A stretch of 64,000 bases of DNA, from assembly GCA_035546935.1 (NCBI GenBank), contig DASZVP010000002.1, forward strand, positions 496,001-560,000. The letters run 5' to 3'. The notes under the pieces were generated by a model. That model was not told where the DNA came from, ran no database searches, and worked only from the letters and a program-made list of their open reading frames with translations. Below, piece after piece: positions 40,788-50,597 of this stretch (positions within the stretch are counted from its first letter, which is position 1; every line of letters starts with the position of its first letter). Position numbers and translations under genes: made by a program. The DNA comes from DASZVP01 sp035546935. Its GTDB lineage: Bacteria > Patescibacteriota > Saccharimonadia > Saccharimonadales > UBA4665.

Positions 40788-42778
40788 GCCGTTTGCCTCT
40801 GTTTCTGCCAAGCTTTTTGCTCGGCCTCAATTTCCGCCTTGGGAATAACGCGCTCATTGTCCGAATCGCGCAGACCGTGCACCAGCAGCGTAATTATCAG
40901 CCCGACAAAAGCAACGCCAACCAGCCACCAAATATGCCATATGCAGCCAAAACCAAAAGCAAAGGCTGAGGCGGCAATCAATACGCCGTCTGGCGTGTTT
41001 TTAGCAACACGAATGTCGTGATATTCCGGTTTTGACTGTTTGGCGCCATGTTTCATTGTCCACCAGGCATCACGGTCGGTCACGACCGGCGTAGTGGCAA
41101 AATTATACTCTGGAACGGGTGTAGGAGTAGACCATTCCAAGGTACGGGCATTCCAAGGGTCACCAGTGGTGTCGCGGTTCTTTTTACGTCTCCAAATGCT
41201 GTATCCCAGCTGCAGTAATTGGAAGCCGACGCCAGCGGCAATGATAGCCGCGCCAATACCGGCGACTATAAACAGGCCCTGCCAGCCGAGTGCGGCGCTG
41301 TAGTGATCCAGTCGCCGTGTGGCCCCCATCAGACCCAAAATGTACAGCGGTCCGAAAGCCAAAACAAAACCGAAGATCCAGCAGTAGGCCGCATATTTAC
41401 CAAGCCGTTCATTAAGTTTGAAGCCAAAAATTTTCGGAAACCAATAAGTCAGCCCGGCAAAGAAGGCAAAAACCACGCCGCTAATGATCATGGTATGGAA
41501 GTGTGCCACCAGGAAGAGCGAGTTGTGAACCTGGAAGTCGATGGCCGGCACGGCCATCAAAACACCAGTCACTCCACCCATGGTGAACAGGAAGACGAAG
41601 CCCATAAACCAAATCATTGGGCTGGCAAAATGCACGCGACCGCGATACATCGTAAACAGCCAGTTAAAGATTTTCACCCCTGTTGGCACAGAAATTAGCA
41701 TCGTCATAATGCCAAAGAAGGCATTAACGTCCGCGCCAGCGCCCATGGTAAAGAAGTGGTGCACCCAAACGATGAACGATAGGAAAACGATGGCCCATAT
41801 CGCCCAGACCATGCTCATGTAGCCAAAGAGGCGTTTACGGCTAAAGGTTGGTACGATTTCGCTGAAAATGCCAAAGGCTGGCAGTACTAAAATATAGACT
41901 TCGGGGTGACCCCAAGCCCAAATTAAGTTGACATACATCATGGCGTTGCCGCCAGCTCCGGCCGTGAAGAAGTGCATGCCAAGCGTGCGGTCCAGATAGA
42001 GCAGCGTTAGAGTGACAGTTAATATTGGAAAAGCAAAGGCCACCAGAGTCATGGCCCCGAAAATGCTCCAGGCGAACATCGGTAGACGTTTCATGGTCAT
42101 GCCTGGCGCGCGCAGTTTTAGTATCGTCGTAATGAAGTTGATGCCGCTTAAAAGAGAGCCGATACCTGCAATCTGCAGGCTCCAGATCCAATAATCGACA
42201 CCGACGCCAGGGCTAAAATTCAGTTCACTGAGCGGCGGGTAGGCTAACCAGCCGGCAGCACTAAACTGACCAACGACTAATGACAAATTAATCAGGGCCA
42301 TGCCGGCCGTGAACAGCCAAAAGCTGGCGGCGTTCATAAAAGGGAAAGCCACGTCGCGTGCGCCCAGCATTTGCGGCAACACCAAATTGATCAGCCCGAA
42401 CATCAAACCCATAGCCACAAAGAAGATCATGATCGTTCCGTGAGCCGAAAAGATCTGCTGAAAAGTGTCAGCACTCAGTACGCCATGAGAGCTGCCCGCA
42501 GAAGTCGCTTGTTGCAAACGCAGCAGAAAGGCGTCGGATGCACCACGCAGCAACATCACCAGCGCGACCACAATATACATAATGCCAATGCGTTTGTGGT
42601 TGGTGGTGGTGAACCATTCACGCCATAGATAGCCCCACTTTTTGAAGTAAGTAATGAGGCCCAAAATAAGCAGCCCGATGACCACCATGCCAGCAGCCCC
42701 ACCGCGCGTCACTGTGGCCTGTGGCAGCGCCTGCCAATTCAATTTGCCCAACCAGTTGCCAACAAGCATACCGATCAT
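40784..42778 (-). CDS. cyoB: Cytochrome o ubiquinol oxidase subunit I
   Basis: Catalytic subunit of the haem-copper quinol oxidase. 664 residues with about 14-15 transmembrane helices. The CuB/haem site is intact: WAWGHPEVYILVLPAFG (cross-linked His-Tyr), WVHHFFTMG (His pair) and HFHTMIISG (haem-iron ligands). The N-terminal part carries the family helix before YLWREWFTTTNHKRIGIMY. Overlaps cyoA and cyoC by 4 bases each, so the four subunits are co-translated. Together with NDH-2 and the D-lactate dehydrogenase this implies real aerobic respiration. Confidence 0.96.
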   Translation of the reverse strand: MIGMLVGNWLGKLNWQALPQATVTRGGAAGMVVIGLLILGLITYFKKWGYLWREWFTTTNHKRIGIMYIVVALVMLLRGASDAFLLRLQQATSAGSSHGVLSADTFQQIFSAHGTIMIFFVAMGLMFGLINLVLPQMLGARDVAFPFMNAASFWLFTAGMALINLSLVVGQFSAAGWLAYPPLSELNFSPGVGVDYWIWSLQIAGIGSLLSGINFITTILKLRAPGMTMKRLPMFAWSIFGAMTLVAFAFPILTVTLTLLYLDRTLGMHFFTAGAGGNAMMYVNLIWAWGHPEVYILVLPAFGIFSEIVPTFSRKRLFGYMSMVWAIWAIVFLSFIVWVHHFFTMGAGADVNAFFGIMTMLISVPTGVKIFNWLFTMYRGRVHFASPMIWFMGFVFLFTMGGVTGVLMAVPAIDFQVHNSLFLVAHFHTMIISGVVFAFFAGLTYWFPKIFGFKLNERLGKYAAYCWIFGFVLAFGPLYILGLMGATRRLDHYSAALGWQGLFIVAGIGAAIIAAGVGFQLLQLGYSIWRRKKNRDTTGDPWNARTLEWSTPTPVPEYNFATTPVVTDRDAWWTMKHGAKQSKPEYHDIRVAKNTPDGVLIAASAFAFGFGCIWHIWWLVGVAFVGLIITLLVHGLRDSDNERVIPKAEIEAEQKAWQKQRQTA

Positions 42779-43650
42779 AGCTCCTGCTCCTGCCGTGGAC
42801 CCATGTATTTCACGATAATGTTAGCGAATAGTCCGGCTTCCGGCTGCCCAAACGATTTGGAACGATGATCTGTATTTGGTCGCGCCAACTTGTCATAAGC
42901 ACTTTGCGTCAAGGATTCTTGCTCTGATGCATCTTCCGTCCATTGCTGAAACTGCTTGGCTGAAACTGCGCGCGCCGTAAAGTCCATATCTGCAAACCCG
43001 CGGCCGCTAATATTGGCTGAACTGCCGTGATAATCACCCGGCTGCTTGGCAGTTAAGTGCAGCTCTGTGCCCATGCCCGGCATGGCATAAATTTGGCCAC
43101 CGAGGCTGGGAATCCAAAATGAATTCATGACACTGTCAGAGGTTATCTGAAAGTTCAGCGGCCGGTCAACCGGCACTTCCAGCAAATTCAGACTGGCCAC
43201 GTGCTGTTCGGGGTATATAAACAACCAGCGCCAATCCAGGGCAACAACCTGAATTGTCAGCGGTTGGGCGCTGGCATTAAGCGGTCGATAGGGGTCAAGG
43301 GTGTGAGAGCTTTGCCAGGTGACTACTGACAGCACTGTAATAATGGCAATCGGTACACCCCACCAGATACCTTCAAACAGACGGCTGCCATCCCAGTCTG
43401 GCGTATATGCCTTGGGCTTGTGATTGTTCTCGCGGTAATTCCAGGCAATGGCGACTGTCATGACATAAACGGGCAGTACGACAATCGCTGACAGCGCCAG
43501 ACCAAACAGAAACAGGTGCTGCTCTTTTTGCGCAATCATACCGTGCGGCTGCAGCACCGCTACGGTGTGTCGTTTTAGATACCAAATAAGCAGGGCAACC
43601 AGGCCTGCAGGCGGCAATATAAACCAGAGAAATTTTGTTTTTTTACCCAT
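42775..43650 (-). CDS. cyoA: Cytochrome o ubiquinol oxidase subunit II
   Basis: 291 residues. Two N-terminal transmembrane helices after a first hydrophobic segment, then the cupredoxin-like domain with VVALDWRWLFIYPEQ, NSFWIPSLGGQIYAMPGM and ANISGRGFADMDF. The CuA ligands are missing (no Cys-x3-Cys), as in quinol oxidases. The N-terminal lipobox cysteine of E. coli CyoA is not present. A TATACT about 15 bases upstream suggests a promoter inside the operon, although the D-lactate dehydrogenase gene is only 28 bases away. Confidence 0.93.
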   Translation of the reverse strand: MGKKTKFLWFILPPAGLVALLIWYLKRHTVAVLQPHGMIAQKEQHLFLFGLALSAIVVLPVYVMTVAIAWNYRENNHKPKAYTPDWDGSRLFEGIWWGVPIAIITVLSVVTWQSSHTLDPYRPLNASAQPLTIQVVALDWRWLFIYPEQHVASLNLLEVPVDRPLNFQITSDSVMNSFWIPSLGGQIYAMPGMGTELHLTAKQPGDYHGSSANISGRGFADMDFTARAVSAKQFQQWTEDASEQESLTQSAYDKLARPNTDHRSKSFGQPEAGLFANIIVKYMGPRQEQEL

Positions 43651-43678
43651 CTCGCTTACGTTTCAAGTATAGCACGCG

Positions 43679-45343
43679 TTAGAAGTGTTCGCGGATGTGG
43701 CCGAAGGAGTATTCCCAACGGGCCGTGGCTTTTTTGTGCGGATTAAACAGGCCATCCGGGTCCATGATGTGCTTGGCTTCTCGGAAAATTGCCAGCATTT
43801 GCGACCCGTACATTTCTTCCAGCCAGGGCCCGCGGACCAGGCCGTCATTATGCTCGCCGGATAGGGAGCCGCCGTACTTTAGCACTAAACGATTGACTTC
43901 TTTCATGGCCGGCAGAATCTTGCGGCGGTCAACCGGATCTTCCAGCTTCATGAGCGGTATAACATGGAAATTGCCATCGCCCATGTGGCCGGCAATAGTG
44001 GCAAACAACTTGTATTTTTTAATAATGCGGCGCAGTTTGGGCAGAAATGCTGTCAGGTGCTGTGGCGGCACCACGAAATCATCGATAAATGGCGCCGTGT
44101 GCTTATCGTGAACCTTGCTGCGCAGCAGTTGGAAGCTGTTGCGGCGCATAATCCAGAACTTTTCCGCCTTGCCGTCGGTGGGGTCCTCCTCGAAGCCGTT
44201 TATCTCATAGCGGGCACGGTGTTTAGCCAGCTCTTTGTGCATGGCGTGCACGCGTTGGCGCACCTCCGCAGTGTTGTGGCCTTTGTAAGAGATCATGAGA
44301 ATCAGCTTGGGAATACCGCGCAACAGCTGCAAACCGTCGGGAATTAAAGTAATCAGCAGATGGATGAACTTTTTCCAGCCCAACATTTTTAAGAAGCTCG
44401 GCATAAAGCGAATCGACAGCCACAATGTTTGGTCATCGAAAGATTCGAAGCGAGATGGCTTGGAAGCAACCACTTTTTCAATCACTTCACCCAGATCGTC
44501 AATGTCTTTCATGAACAGCACCAGCAAACCTTCGTTGGTACGGGCCGAGACCAGTCGGAAATGAATGTCGGTCACAAAACCAAGCGTGCCCTGAGCACCG
44601 ACGATCAGTTTGGTCAGATCAAAAATGCCGGTTTTGCGGTCCCAGACGTCCCATAAGTTATAGCCAGTGGAGTTTTTGCTGACATGCGGCTTGGCAGCTT
44701 TGATTTGGTCGTAATGTTTGTCACAAAGCTCAAATATTTTTTTGTAAACATGGCCTTCGAAATCTTTCTGGCGCATTTTTTTAGCCAGCTCAACTTTGTT
44801 AAGTGGCTTAACTATTCGCTCCACACCGTCGGCAAACACAAACTTAAGCTGCGTTACAAAGTCCTCGGTTTTGCCAAATTCAATTGATTTTTCGCCGCCG
44901 GCATTATTGTTGACCATGCCGCCGACAGAGGCTAAATCGCGCGAGGCAGGGTAGGTTGGCATGATCGCCCCGTGCTTTTTGGTGGCGACATCAAAGTCAC
45001 GATAAAAAACACCCGGCTGAACTTGGGCAGATCGCTCGGAAACTTTTTCGATCTTGGTGAAGTGCGTTAGAAAATCGACGATCACAGAATCGTTAATGGC
45101 GCCGCCGGACATGTCGGTGCCGGCACTGCGGGCAGTCAGGCTCAGGTCAGGGTGTTTGGCGTGCAGAGCGGCCACGGTTTTAACCAGTTTTTCAACGTCG
45201 GCGGCGTTTTTCGGCCGAACGACCAGTTTCGGCCGGAGCTCAAACATGGAAGCGTCATGGCTGTAAAAGTCCAAGGTAGCCGGATCGGCTGCGGTTTCTC
45301 CCTGGAAGCCGGCCTTTTTGAGTCCCACCAATAAATCATCCAT
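43679..45343 (-). CDS. FAD-binding D-lactate/glycolate dehydrogenase-like oxidoreductase
   Basis: 554 residues of the GlcD/Dld family. FAD-binding PCMH domain (residues about 30-225) with ARSAGTDMSGGAINDSVIVDF and YPASRDLASVGGMVNNNAGGEKS; the C-terminal substrate domain has a His-rich GHMGDGNFHVIPLM and the final SGEHNDGLVRGPWLEEMYG, both typical. No iron-sulfur C-terminal part. It lies directly upstream of cyoABCD-ctaB on the same strand, so D-lactate (or a similar hydroxy acid) oxidation probably delivers electrons to the quinone pool for the bo3 oxidase. Confidence 0.88.
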   Translation of the reverse strand: MDDLLVGLKKAGFQGETAADPATLDFYSHDASMFELRPKLVVRPKNAADVEKLVKTVAALHAKHPDLSLTARSAGTDMSGGAINDSVIVDFLTHFTKIEKVSERSAQVQPGVFYRDFDVATKKHGAIMPTYPASRDLASVGGMVNNNAGGEKSIEFGKTEDFVTQLKFVFADGVERIVKPLNKVELAKKMRQKDFEGHVYKKIFELCDKHYDQIKAAKPHVSKNSTGYNLWDVWDRKTGIFDLTKLIVGAQGTLGFVTDIHFRLVSARTNEGLLVLFMKDIDDLGEVIEKVVASKPSRFESFDDQTLWLSIRFMPSFLKMLGWKKFIHLLITLIPDGLQLLRGIPKLILMISYKGHNTAEVRQRVHAMHKELAKHRARYEINGFEEDPTDGKAEKFWIMRRNSFQLLRSKVHDKHTAPFIDDFVVPPQHLTAFLPKLRRIIKKYKLFATIAGHMGDGNFHVIPLMKLEDPVDRRKILPAMKEVNRLVLKYGGSLSGEHNDGLVRGPWLEEMYGSQMLAIFREAKHIMDPDGLFNPHKKATARWEYSFGHIREHF

Positions 45344-45420
45344 TACGTTTAAGCTTACGGGCTTAAGAGGTCCAAATCAAGCGCCGATCTGGTATACTTG
45401 GGGCGAATAAGGGAGTCGCT

Positions 45421-46506
45421 ATGAAAATCGCAATCGTCGGACCAACCCATCCTTATAAAGGCGGCATCGCGCAGCACACTACAGAATTAGCACATCATCT
45501 GAAAGCCGCTGGCCACCACGTTGAGTTAATCTCGTGGAGCCGGCAGTATCCATTCTTTTATCCTGGCGTGCAATTTGTGGATGAGAACAAACCGGAAGTG
45601 CCGGTTTTTAAGGAAGCGAAGCGTGTTTTGTCCTGGCGCAACCCTGCCGGGTGGGCCCGATGGGCCCGTCGTCTGCGCAACTTTGACGAAGTAATTTTCA
45701 TTTGGTTCGTTCCAACCATTCAGGGACCGGTCGCCTTAACCATGATGCAGGCCCTCGGCAAGCACGGCCCTAAAAAGATAATTTTAGCCCACAACATGGT
45801 TAGCCACAGCGCCAGCGGTCCTGATAAGAAACTGGCTAAACTGGCCTTCAGTCGGGCCGATGAAGTCCTGGTTCACACCGACGCTATGGCCGAGAGAGTC
45901 CATGAGCTGGCCAAGGCCAATGTTAAGGTCGCTGCCATGCCCGCTCACTTGCCAGGCGGCGTGCCGAAAACTACCCATCATCTTGGAAAATTGCACCGAC
46001 ATCTGTTGTTTTTCGGTCTTGTGCGCAAATACAAGGGTGTCGACATTCTGCTGCAGGCTCTGGCTAAGGTGCCTGATATTAAGTTGACCGTTGCTGGTGA
46101 AATGTGGGGCAAGCAAAAAGCCAACCTGGAGGCTTTGGTGCAAGAATTGGGCTTATCGGATCGTGTTGAGTTAAAAGCCGGGTATGTGGCCGCTGAAGAT
46201 ATTGCCGGTTTATTCGCTACAGCTGATGGTTTAGTGCTGCCATACCGATCGGGCACGGCAACTCAGAACGTTGAGTTGGCTTTTGCGCACGGTTTGCCGG
46301 TAATCGCAACGGCCGTAGGCAGCATGCCCAGCCAGGTTCGCCAAGGGGTTGACGGCCTGATTTGTGAGCCCGAAAACCCTGATCAACTGGCCAAGGCCAT
46401 TGAAGAGTTCTATCTGCCTGGAGTGGCTAATCATTTAGCCAGTAATGTGCCAAAAGTTTCCAGCGAAAAAGACTGGGACAACTACGTCGCCACCTTGACC
46501 AGTTAG
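45421..46506 (+). CDS. GT4 family glycosyltransferase
   Basis: 361 residues, GT-B fold. Starts MKIAIVGPTHPYKGGIAQHTTE; C-terminal half has HLLFFGLVRKYKGVDILLQAL and an E-x7-E-like region around ATQNVELAFAHGLPVIATAVG. Ribosome site GGGAG and a TATACT box lie upstream, divergent from the dehydrogenase gene. Likely adds a sugar to a surface glycan; acceptor unknown. It stands alone rather than inside a polysaccharide cluster. Confidence 0.85.
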   Translation: MKIAIVGPTHPYKGGIAQHTTELAHHLKAAGHHVELISWSRQYPFFYPGVQFVDENKPEVPVFKEAKRVLSWRNPAGWARWARRLRNFDEVIFIWFVPTIQGPVALTMMQALGKHGPKKIILAHNMVSHSASGPDKKLAKLAFSRADEVLVHTDAMAERVHELAKANVKVAAMPAHLPGGVPKTTHHLGKLHRHLLFFGLVRKYKGVDILLQALAKVPDIKLTVAGEMWGKQKANLEALVQELGLSDRVELKAGYVAAEDIAGLFATADGLVLPYRSGTATQNVELAFAHGLPVIATAVGSMPSQVRQGVDGLICEPENPDQLAKAIEEFYLPGVANHLASNVPKVSSEKDWDNYVATLTS

Positions 46507-46528
46507 CTCTGGTATAATCATAAGCATC

Positions 46529-47728
46529 ATGAGCAAAGAAAAAGTTCTGGTGGTTGGCGGTGGCTTTGGCGGCGTAAAGGCCGCTTTAGAGTTGTCCAGC
46601 GACGACCGCTTTCACGTCACACTACTCAGCGACAGCAACGAACTTCGTTATTATCCGACCCTGTATCACACTGCTACCGGCGGCAAGCGTGCCAACTCCA
46701 GCATTCCATTCAGCACTATTTTTGCCGACAAGCCGGTTGAAATTGTCACCGCTGAGGCTGTCAATATTGACCGCAAAGCTAAGACAATCGGCACCAGAGA
46801 CGGCAAGAAATATAGTTATGACGTCCTCATATTGGCGCTGGGTGTTGTAACCAACTACTTCGGAATTCCCGGCCTGCAGGACTATGCTTACAGCATCAAA
46901 ACCCAGGCAGAGGTCGCGCGTTTTAAGGAGCATTTACACCGGCAACTGACCGAAGATGGACATGAGGACCTGAACTACGTGATTGTTGGCGCCGGACCAA
47001 CCGGCATTGAACTTGCCGGCGCGCTGCCAGATTATTTGCGGCGCATTATTAAAAATCACAATCTGCCGAGGCGTAAGGTTCACATTGATCTGGTCGAAGC
47101 TGCGCCGCGGCTGTTGCCGCGTTTGCCGCACGATGCCTCGCGCATGGTCCGGCGCCAGCTGAATCGCCTCGGTATCAAACTTTACCTAGGCAGTGCAGTA
47201 CAGGGCGAAACCGCCGATGAGCTAATGGTCAACGGCAAGCCAATCCGCAGCCACACCGTCGTCTGGACGGCGGGCGTTACCAACCACCCTTTTTTCAAAG
47301 ACAACGGCTTTTCATTAATTGGCCGCGGCAAGGTTGCTACCGACATTTATTTGCAGGCTGAGGACAATGTTTTCGTGATTGGCGACAATGCCAACACACC
47401 ATTTAGCGGCTTAGCTCAAACGGCTCTGCATGATGGTAGTTTTGTGGCCCACAACCTCATCCGCCGCGCCGATGGCAGACATTTTAAGGGATATTCCGTG
47501 AAGGAACCAATAACTGTTATTCCGGCCGGTCCACGCTGGGCAGCCGTAGTATGGGGCAAATTACGGATATACGGCTGGCTGGGCTACGCTATCCGCGAGG
47601 CTGCGGATCTAATCGGCTTCCACGATCTCGAACCCTGGGCCACCGCCGCCAAGCAATTTATGACCGAATTCGACTCTCAAGATGACTGCGACGTCTGTGC
47701 CATAGCGCACGCCGCCGGCCAGCACTAG
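46529..47728 (+). CDS. ndh: Type II NADH dehydrogenase (NDH-2)
   Basis: Non-pumping NADH:quinone oxidoreductase at the membrane surface. 399 residues. FAD site VVGGGFGGVKAALEL (residues 7-21), NADH site VIVGAGPTGIELAGAL, and the C-terminal FAD-contact VIGDNANTPFSGLAQTALHDG. The quinone-side AQTALHDG (AQxAxxxG pattern) is present. The C terminus has a CDVC pair instead of a clear hydrophobic anchor. TATAAT at 46513-46518 gives a leader of a few bases. It completes a minimal aerobic chain with cyoABCD. Confidence 0.9.
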   Translation: MSKEKVLVVGGGFGGVKAALELSSDDRFHVTLLSDSNELRYYPTLYHTATGGKRANSSIPFSTIFADKPVEIVTAEAVNIDRKAKTIGTRDGKKYSYDVLILALGVVTNYFGIPGLQDYAYSIKTQAEVARFKEHLHRQLTEDGHEDLNYVIVGAGPTGIELAGALPDYLRRIIKNHNLPRRKVHIDLVEAAPRLLPRLPHDASRMVRRQLNRLGIKLYLGSAVQGETADELMVNGKPIRSHTVVWTAGVTNHPFFKDNGFSLIGRGKVATDIYLQAEDNVFVIGDNANTPFSGLAQTALHDGSFVAHNLIRRADGRHFKGYSVKEPITVIPAGPRWAAVVWGKLRIYGWLGYAIREAADLIGFHDLEPWATAAKQFMTEFDSQDDCDVCAIAHAAGQH

Positions 47729-47736
47729 ATTTCCGT

Positions 47737-47742
47737 TACAAT
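47737..47742 (+). promoter_or_regulatory. -10 box of the UvrD-type helicase gene, leaderless
   Basis: TACAAT ends 6 bases before ATG 47749. AGGAG lies in the gap but only one base from the ATG, too close to act as a normal ribosome site. Confidence 0.45.
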
Positions 47743-47748
47743 AGGAGT

Positions 47749-50550
47749 ATGAGCGAGCTTAATAAGGCGCAGGCCGCCGCGGTTGATATTGTTGACGGGG
47801 CAGTGCTGGTGGTGGCTGGCGCCGGGACTGGCAAGACCCGCGTGATTGTGGAGCGCATCGCCCACCTGATAGAGAAGGGCGTGGAGCCGTCAGCTATTTT
47901 GGCGCTGACCTTTACCGAAAAGGCTGCCGGCGAGATGCTGGACCGCGTCAACGCCGGCAAAGCGGGCGTGACGCTGGATACCACCATTGCGACGTTCAAC
48001 GGCTTCGGCGACGAGCTGTTGCGCGCCTACGGCGGCGAATATGGCCTGGGCAGTTTGCGACTGCTCGGCAAAACTGGCCAATTGGTATTCCTACGTGAGC
48101 ATTTAGATGAGCTTGAACTCGACTATTTTTCGCCTGTGAGCAACCCTGATGGACAGCTGGAGCTGCTGACGAGTTATGTTTCGCTCCTCAAACAGCAGCT
48201 GGTCACACCAATAGCGTACGCCAAATACGCCGACCAACTGCCTGACAGCGACGACGCCGAAAAGCTTGAGAAACAAAAACACCAGGAGCTGGGCCGGTTC
48301 TTTGACAAATATCTGCAGCTTTGCCGCCAGCACCAAGTGATTGATTATGACGACCAGATCTACTTGGCGATCGAGATGCTTGAAGCCCGCCCCAACATCC
48401 TGAAAACCTTACACGAACGCTATCAATATTTGATGGTTGATGAGTTTCAGGACACTAATCCCATGCAATCAAAGCTAGTCGACCTGCTGGCAGGCAAGTC
48501 ACAGAACATCATGGTGGTTGGTGACGACGACCAAAGTATTTATGCCTGGCGCGGCGCCACCCTGGCCAACATTCTGGACTTCAAAAAGCGCTATCCCAAT
48601 GCCAGTGAAGTCGCATTAACCGAGAATTACCGTTCCACCCAAGGCATTCTAGACAGCGCCTACCAGCTAATACAGGGCAATAACCCTCATCGTTTAGAAG
48701 TTATCAATAACATCAACAAACGTTTGCACGCCCAGGCCGAAGGCCCCGGCCCGCGAATTGAGCACTTCGCCAGCTACGACGCCGAGCTGGCTTGGCTGGC
48801 CCAAGATATTCAGAAACGACTGGACAAGAAGCAGCCGGCCGGCGAGATCGCGGTGCTGGCCAGGCGCAATCAGGGCGTCGAGAAAGTCCACGCGGCACTG
48901 GATCTGTACGACGTCCAGCACCGCGTCGCCGGCCTCGGCAACGACATCTACGCTCAAAACAGCGTCCGCCAGTTAATTGAAGTTTTAAAGTGCATAGCCG
49001 ACCCTGGCGATAATTTAGCGCTGTATCACGCCTTAACTGGACCGCTTTTCAAGGTCGACATTAACAGCGTCGCCAGGTTGTCTGGCGAGGCCAAACGCAC
49101 GCATAAAGCACTAGACGAGCACATCCGCGAAGATAAAGCCGTGGCTGAGGCGCTGCAACAGATAGACGGCTGGCGCCAAGCCGCCCAGGAGCAATCAGTC
49201 GGCGTGCTGGCTTATAACATTATTACCGACAGCGGCTGGAAGCAACAACTCTACGACGCCTCTGAGCACGACGCCGCCGTCTTCGTAGAGGTGCAGGCCT
49301 TAGCCAAATTCTTCCGGACTCTAAAAGAATTCGAGCGGGTTGCCAGCATCGCCAGTGTTGTTGAGTACGTCGCCAACTTGCCGGTGCTGCAAGCAGCGGG
49401 CAGTCAATTTGAAGATGTCACTCTGGACATCGCCGACGATCAGGTCAATGTATTGAGCGTCCACCGGGCTAAAGGTCTGGAGTGGAAAACTGTTTATATT
49501 GTTGATTGCACCGAAGGCTCATTTCCGCTTGTTAACTTCGGTGGCGGCCTTAAACTGCCTCTTGAATTACAAGCCAACCCCACTGAGGCTGACGAGCACC
49601 TAGCCGAAGAGCGCCGTCTGATGTATGTGGCCGTCACTCGGGCTCAAGAAGAGGTAGTTATGTCTTACTCGGACCGACACGGCAGCGGCGCCGCGCGCAA
49701 GCCGTCACGTTTTTTGAACGAACTTACTGGCTACCAGCCAACCACCACAGCCATCGAAGACTCAAAGCTAAATGGCCTTGAAACTTTTGCTCCCAGTGCT
49801 TCAAACGACGCCATCAAACTGCCGGACAGCATGTACTACCATGATCGTATCCACCTTAGCGTCAGCCAGATTGAAACTTGGCTGCGCTGCCCGCAGGACT
49901 TTTATTACCGCTACGTGCTAAACATGCCGCTGCCACCGGCGCCACAGCTGGAATATGGCAGCCTGATCCACGATGTTATTGAGAAGGTCCATGCCGGCCG
50001 CGAACACGGCAGGCCACCCAATCTGGAGCAGCTCATTGAAAATGTTCGCCAAAACTTGCCTCAAGCCGGCTACCCATCGTTGCGCTCACGCGAAAGATCA
50101 CATAAGCAAGCCCTGGAGACCGTCAAAGCCGTCTACGAGCGCTTTATGCATGACGAGCTCCCCCTTGAAACCGAGTGGCCGTTTACTCTGGAGCTGTCAC
50201 AGCTAACAATTAGAGGCAAGATTGACGCCGTCTACCAAACGGAGCAGGGCGTTGAGATTCGCGATTTTAAAACTGGCACCAGCGCCAATACGCCTGAAAA
50301 GGCCAAGAGCAGGGTTTCAGGCTCTCAGCAGCTGACGCTATATGCCTTGGCATGGCAAAACTTACGCGGCGAAATGCCTGCCAAGCTAACCCTTGATTTT
50401 GTCGAAACCGGCCAGTTGGCCTCTGTTAAAAAGCAAGCGAAGTCACTGGACACACTTGAAGAAAAACTAGCCGTCATGGTCAAGGATCTGCTAGCCGGAA
50501 ACTATCCGCTGGGCCGCGACCATAGCCGCTGTCAGCACCCGCTCAACTAA
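47749..50550 (+). CDS. UvrD/PcrA-type helicase with C-terminal PD-(D/E)XK nuclease domain
   Basis: 933 residues. Superfamily 1A helicase: Q motif SELNKAQAAAVD, Walker A AGAGTGKT (K29), Walker B VDEFQDTN, motif III GDDDQSIYAWRGA, motif IV ENYRS, motif V VHRAKGLEW, motif VI RRLMYVAVTRAQ. C-terminal RecB-type nuclease: SQIETWLRCPQDFYYRY, GKIDAVY and IRDFKTG supply the acidic and Lys residues. The C-terminal cysteine cluster of AddB-like nucleases is reduced to a single Cys in HSRCQHPLN. Probably recombinational end processing in one chain. Confidence 0.9.
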   Translation: MSELNKAQAAAVDIVDGAVLVVAGAGTGKTRVIVERIAHLIEKGVEPSAILALTFTEKAAGEMLDRVNAGKAGVTLDTTIATFNGFGDELLRAYGGEYGLGSLRLLGKTGQLVFLREHLDELELDYFSPVSNPDGQLELLTSYVSLLKQQLVTPIAYAKYADQLPDSDDAEKLEKQKHQELGRFFDKYLQLCRQHQVIDYDDQIYLAIEMLEARPNILKTLHERYQYLMVDEFQDTNPMQSKLVDLLAGKSQNIMVVGDDDQSIYAWRGATLANILDFKKRYPNASEVALTENYRSTQGILDSAYQLIQGNNPHRLEVINNINKRLHAQAEGPGPRIEHFASYDAELAWLAQDIQKRLDKKQPAGEIAVLARRNQGVEKVHAALDLYDVQHRVAGLGNDIYAQNSVRQLIEVLKCIADPGDNLALYHALTGPLFKVDINSVARLSGEAKRTHKALDEHIREDKAVAEALQQIDGWRQAAQEQSVGVLAYNIITDSGWKQQLYDASEHDAAVFVEVQALAKFFRTLKEFERVASIASVVEYVANLPVLQAAGSQFEDVTLDIADDQVNVLSVHRAKGLEWKTVYIVDCTEGSFPLVNFGGGLKLPLELQANPTEADEHLAEERRLMYVAVTRAQEEVVMSYSDRHGSGAARKPSRFLNELTGYQPTTTAIEDSKLNGLETFAPSASNDAIKLPDSMYYHDRIHLSVSQIETWLRCPQDFYYRYVLNMPLPPAPQLEYGSLIHDVIEKVHAGREHGRPPNLEQLIENVRQNLPQAGYPSLRSRERSHKQALETVKAVYERFMHDELPLETEWPFTLELSQLTIRGKIDAVYQTEQGVEIRDFKTGTSANTPEKAKSRVSGSQQLTLYALAWQNLRGEMPAKLTLDFVETGQLASVKKQAKSLDTLEEKLAVMVKDLLAGNYPLGRDHSRCQHPLN

Positions 50551-50582
50551 ACAAAAAAGGGCCCGTTGGGGCCCTTTTTTGT
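50551..50582. terminator. Bidirectional terminator between helicase and aquaporin genes
   Basis: Perfect 12-bp stem AAAAAAGGGCCC/GGGCCCTTTTTT (14 bp with the outer AC/GT) with a GTTG loop. A-rich and T-rich arms let it stop transcription from both converging genes. Confidence 0.93.
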
Positions 50583-50597
50583 CTGACGATTATCTAA

